Assembly: GCA_964473355.1 (NCBI GenBank)
Contig: CAYYOS010000142.1
Coordinates: 1-6,063 of the forward strand
DNA length: 6,063 nucleotides
Source: CAYYOS01 sp964473355
GTDB taxonomy: Bacteria; Pseudomonadota; Gammaproteobacteria; Burkholderiales; REEB80
Reading direction: 5' to 3'
Every line of letters starts with the position of its first letter. Within the stretch, counting starts at the first letter, position 1. The notes under the pieces were generated by a model. That model did no database searches, was not told where the DNA came from, and worked only from the letters and a program-made list of their open reading frames with translations. A program made the translations under genes and the position numbers. Positions 4,690 through 6,063 of the stretch are shown here, one piece after another.

Positions 4690-5823
4690 ATGCAACGCTA
4701 TCTTTCTAATACTCTCCTGTCGGATTTGGACCAAAAAATGATACTGCTAACCGGTCCTCGCCAAGTGGGGAAAACTACCCTAGCGAAAGACATGATGACG
4801 CACTATGGGCGTCCCCAATATTTAAATTGGGACGTGGCGGATGACCGCCGCATTCTTAGTGAACAAAGTTGGAATCCGCGTGCAGACCTACTTATTTTTG
4901 ATGAAATCCACAAAATGCCCAACTGGAAGGCTTATCTTAAGGGGGTTTTTGATGGTCGCACCGAACGCCAATCCCTTTTGGTGACGGGCAGCGCGCGTAT
5001 GGAGACCTTCCGCCAAACGGGCGAATCGTTGGCCGGGCGCTATTTTCAGATGCGGCTTCATCCCTTCTCCCTAAGAGAATGGGTAGCGCTAACCGATGCT
5101 GAACCGGAGCCCGCACTGGATCGCTTAATCGAGCGAGGGGGCTTGCCTGAGCCATTTTTGGCGGAGGACGCTGTGCAGTCTCACCGTTGGCGGCTACAGT
5201 ATTTTACCGATTTGGTACGCGAGGATGTGGTGGAATTTTCCCGTATCCACGAGCTTAGAGCTATGCGGCTGCTCGTGGAGTTATTACGCCATCGGGTTGG
5301 TTCGCCGCTTTCTATCGCCTCCCTATCGAGAGATCTGCAAATCGCGCCCAATACCGTGGCAAAATATATCAACATCCTAGAGGCGTTGTACGTTATTTTT
5401 ATAGTCCGGCCCCTACATCGCAACGTCGCGCGCGCGATTATTAAGGAACCCAAGGTCTATTTTTTTGATACGGGTTATGTGCAAGGCGACGAAGGCGCTA
5501 AATGGGAAAATGCCTGCGCCACCATGTTGCTTAAGCACGTTCATTTTGAACAAGATGTCCTCGGTAAACCTACTAACCTCTGTTATTTGAGAACCAAAGA
5601 GGGGGTGGAAGTGGACTTTGTATTGTGCCACGCGGACCTGCCTACGGATTTAATCGAATGCCGTTACAAGGACAACCGGCCCGCTCCTGCTCTTATTAAG
5701 TTCGCCAAGCTGTTTCCGGATGCCAAGCCGATACAATTAGTACGGGAGCTGCGCCAAGAAGAATATCGACAGACCGTCAATATCGTAAAAGGCGCCAACT
5801 GGCTGATGGAATTGGCCGCTTAA
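4690..5823 (+). CDS. COG1373-type AAA+ ATPase with DUF4143-like C-terminal domain
   Basis: The 377-aa length is usual for this widespread family. Residues 1-135 form the ATPase core: Walker A GPRQVGKT (22-29), Walker B LLIFDEIHK (67-75, D71 and E72), a sensor-1-like LLVTGSAR (96-103) and GRYFQMRLHPFSLREW (116-131). Residues about 195-262 contain a winged-helix-like part (SIASLSRDLQIAPNTVAKYINILEALYVI) ending KVYFFDTG. The C-terminus has a PD-(D/E)XK-like pattern: WEN (272-274), EVDF (307-310) and ECRYK (323-327); the usual ExK Lys is Arg325 here. The family's cellular role is unsettled; ATP-driven DNA-related or toxin-antitoxin-like roles have been suggested. The ATG at 4690 is the first possible start, because TGA lies in frame at 4675-4677, and it has no Shine-Dalgarno site; RYL near the N-terminus fits the family, so the later M17 is less likely. 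No partner gene is adjacent; it converges with the S74 fragment 55 bp downstream. Confidence 0.92.
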   Translation: MQRYLSNTLLSDLDQKMILLTGPRQVGKTTLAKDMMTHYGRPQYLNWDVADDRRILSEQSWNPRADLLIFDEIHKMPNWKAYLKGVFDGRTERQSLLVTGSARMETFRQTGESLAGRYFQMRLHPFSLREWVALTDAEPEPALDRLIERGGLPEPFLAEDAVQSHRWRLQYFTDLVREDVVEFSRIHELRAMRLLVELLRHRVGSPLSIASLSRDLQIAPNTVAKYINILEALYVIFIVRPLHRNVARAIIKEPKVYFFDTGYVQGDEGAKWENACATMLLKHVHFEQDVLGKPTNLCYLRTKEGVEVDFVLCHADLPTDLIECRYKDNRPAPALIKFAKLFPDAKPIQLVRELRQEEYRQTVNIVKGANWLMELAA

Positions 5824-5878
5824 ATTCCACAACCCGGGCCGGGCTGGTTTGACGTGTGGCGAATATATTACGATTACT

Positions 5879-6063
5879 TTAGTCCGCCATAACTATAGTT
5901 CCTCTTAAGCGCGCGTCTTTTTCCAAGAGGTGTATTTTCTCCGTTAAGTCGACAATAATTTTTTGTTGATTTTGCGCGATCGTTTGTTGCTCTTTCATCA
6001 TCTTTTGTTGCTCTTCAATCGCCCTCTGCTGCTCCTGCGTCACCTTCGTCAACACCGCCACAA
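5879..6063 (-). CDS. C-terminal end of a third peptidase S74-type fibre protein, truncated by the window end
   Basis: The frame is open to the window edge, so only the last 60 complete codons are seen; the GTG at the edge is an internal Val codon (VAVLTKVTQEQQ), as in both paralogues. The Gln-rich coiled coil follows (EEQQKMMKEQQ, then QNQQKIIVDLTEK). The extreme C-terminus, RLRGTIVMAD, has drifted from the RMGxTTALAN shared by the other two copies, and the LIP segment before it is missing. The S74 domain and head lie outside the window. The gene converges on the ATPase gene with a 55-bp gap that holds no clear terminator. Assignment rests on paralogy with the complete copy. Confidence 0.8.
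   Translation of the reverse strand, partial: VAVLTKVTQEQQRAIEEQQKMMKEQQTIAQNQQKIIVDLTEKIHLLEKDARLRGTIVMAD

Noticed and set aside
4937..5631. Antisense frames of 72-90 codons opposite the ATPase gene
   Set aside because: They mirror the coding bias of the ATPase and have no start signals or family features.
5831..5849. GC-rich AACCCGG...GGTT stretch between converging genes as a bidirectional terminator
   Set aside because: Only four base pairs of outer stem form with a mismatch beyond, and no T-run follows.

Overview
The window looks like accessory DNA from a proteobacterium, most likely a gamma- or betaproteobacterium. The clue is a Crp-type regulator whose recognition helix closely resembles that of Escherichia coli CRP. 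It is preceded by a long cyclic-nucleotide-binding protein without a DNA-binding domain, a type I associate with those classes. This taxonomic reading is an inference from protein resemblance; there is no rRNA, tRNA, CRISPR array, integrase or transposase in the window.

Layout. The window starts inside the 3' end of one peptidase S74-type (chaperone-of-endosialidase) gene on the + strand (1-231). It ends inside a second on the - strand (5879-6063), and a complete third copy lies between them on the - strand (3045-4325). The three share an almost identical DNA stretch where the S74 domain runs into a Gln-rich C-terminal coiled coil, so the window samples a dispersed paralogue family of secreted, repeat-headed fibre proteins. 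Two gene blocks sit between these copies.

Block 1 (about 365-2675, + strand) has a 335-aa cyclic-nucleotide-binding protein without HTH, a 208-aa Crp/Fnr-family regulator, and a 140-aa secreted protein that reads as a thioredoxin fold with no cysteine. It is followed by a decayed fragment (2780-3017) that I read as the N-terminus of a glutaminase. The fragment is broken by an in-frame TAG and by an extra T. The two cyclic-nucleotide-binding proteins probably act in one signalling circuit, but no cyclase or phosphodiesterase is visible.

Block 2 (4326-5823) is a 364-bp divergent intergenic region rich in hairpins, followed by a COG1373-type ATPase with a DUF4143-like C-terminal half. Its promoter lies inside a centred 36-bp dyad symmetry ending at the base before the ATG. 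There is no Shine-Dalgarno sequence, so the mRNA is predicted to be essentially leaderless and under tight operator control. A third half-site lies further upstream.

The strongest leads are the dyad-embedded leaderless promoter of the ATPase, the loss of the two adenine-contact residues in the Crp-like regulator, the glutaminase remnant, and the S74 family with an intact Ser-Lys autocleavage dyad.
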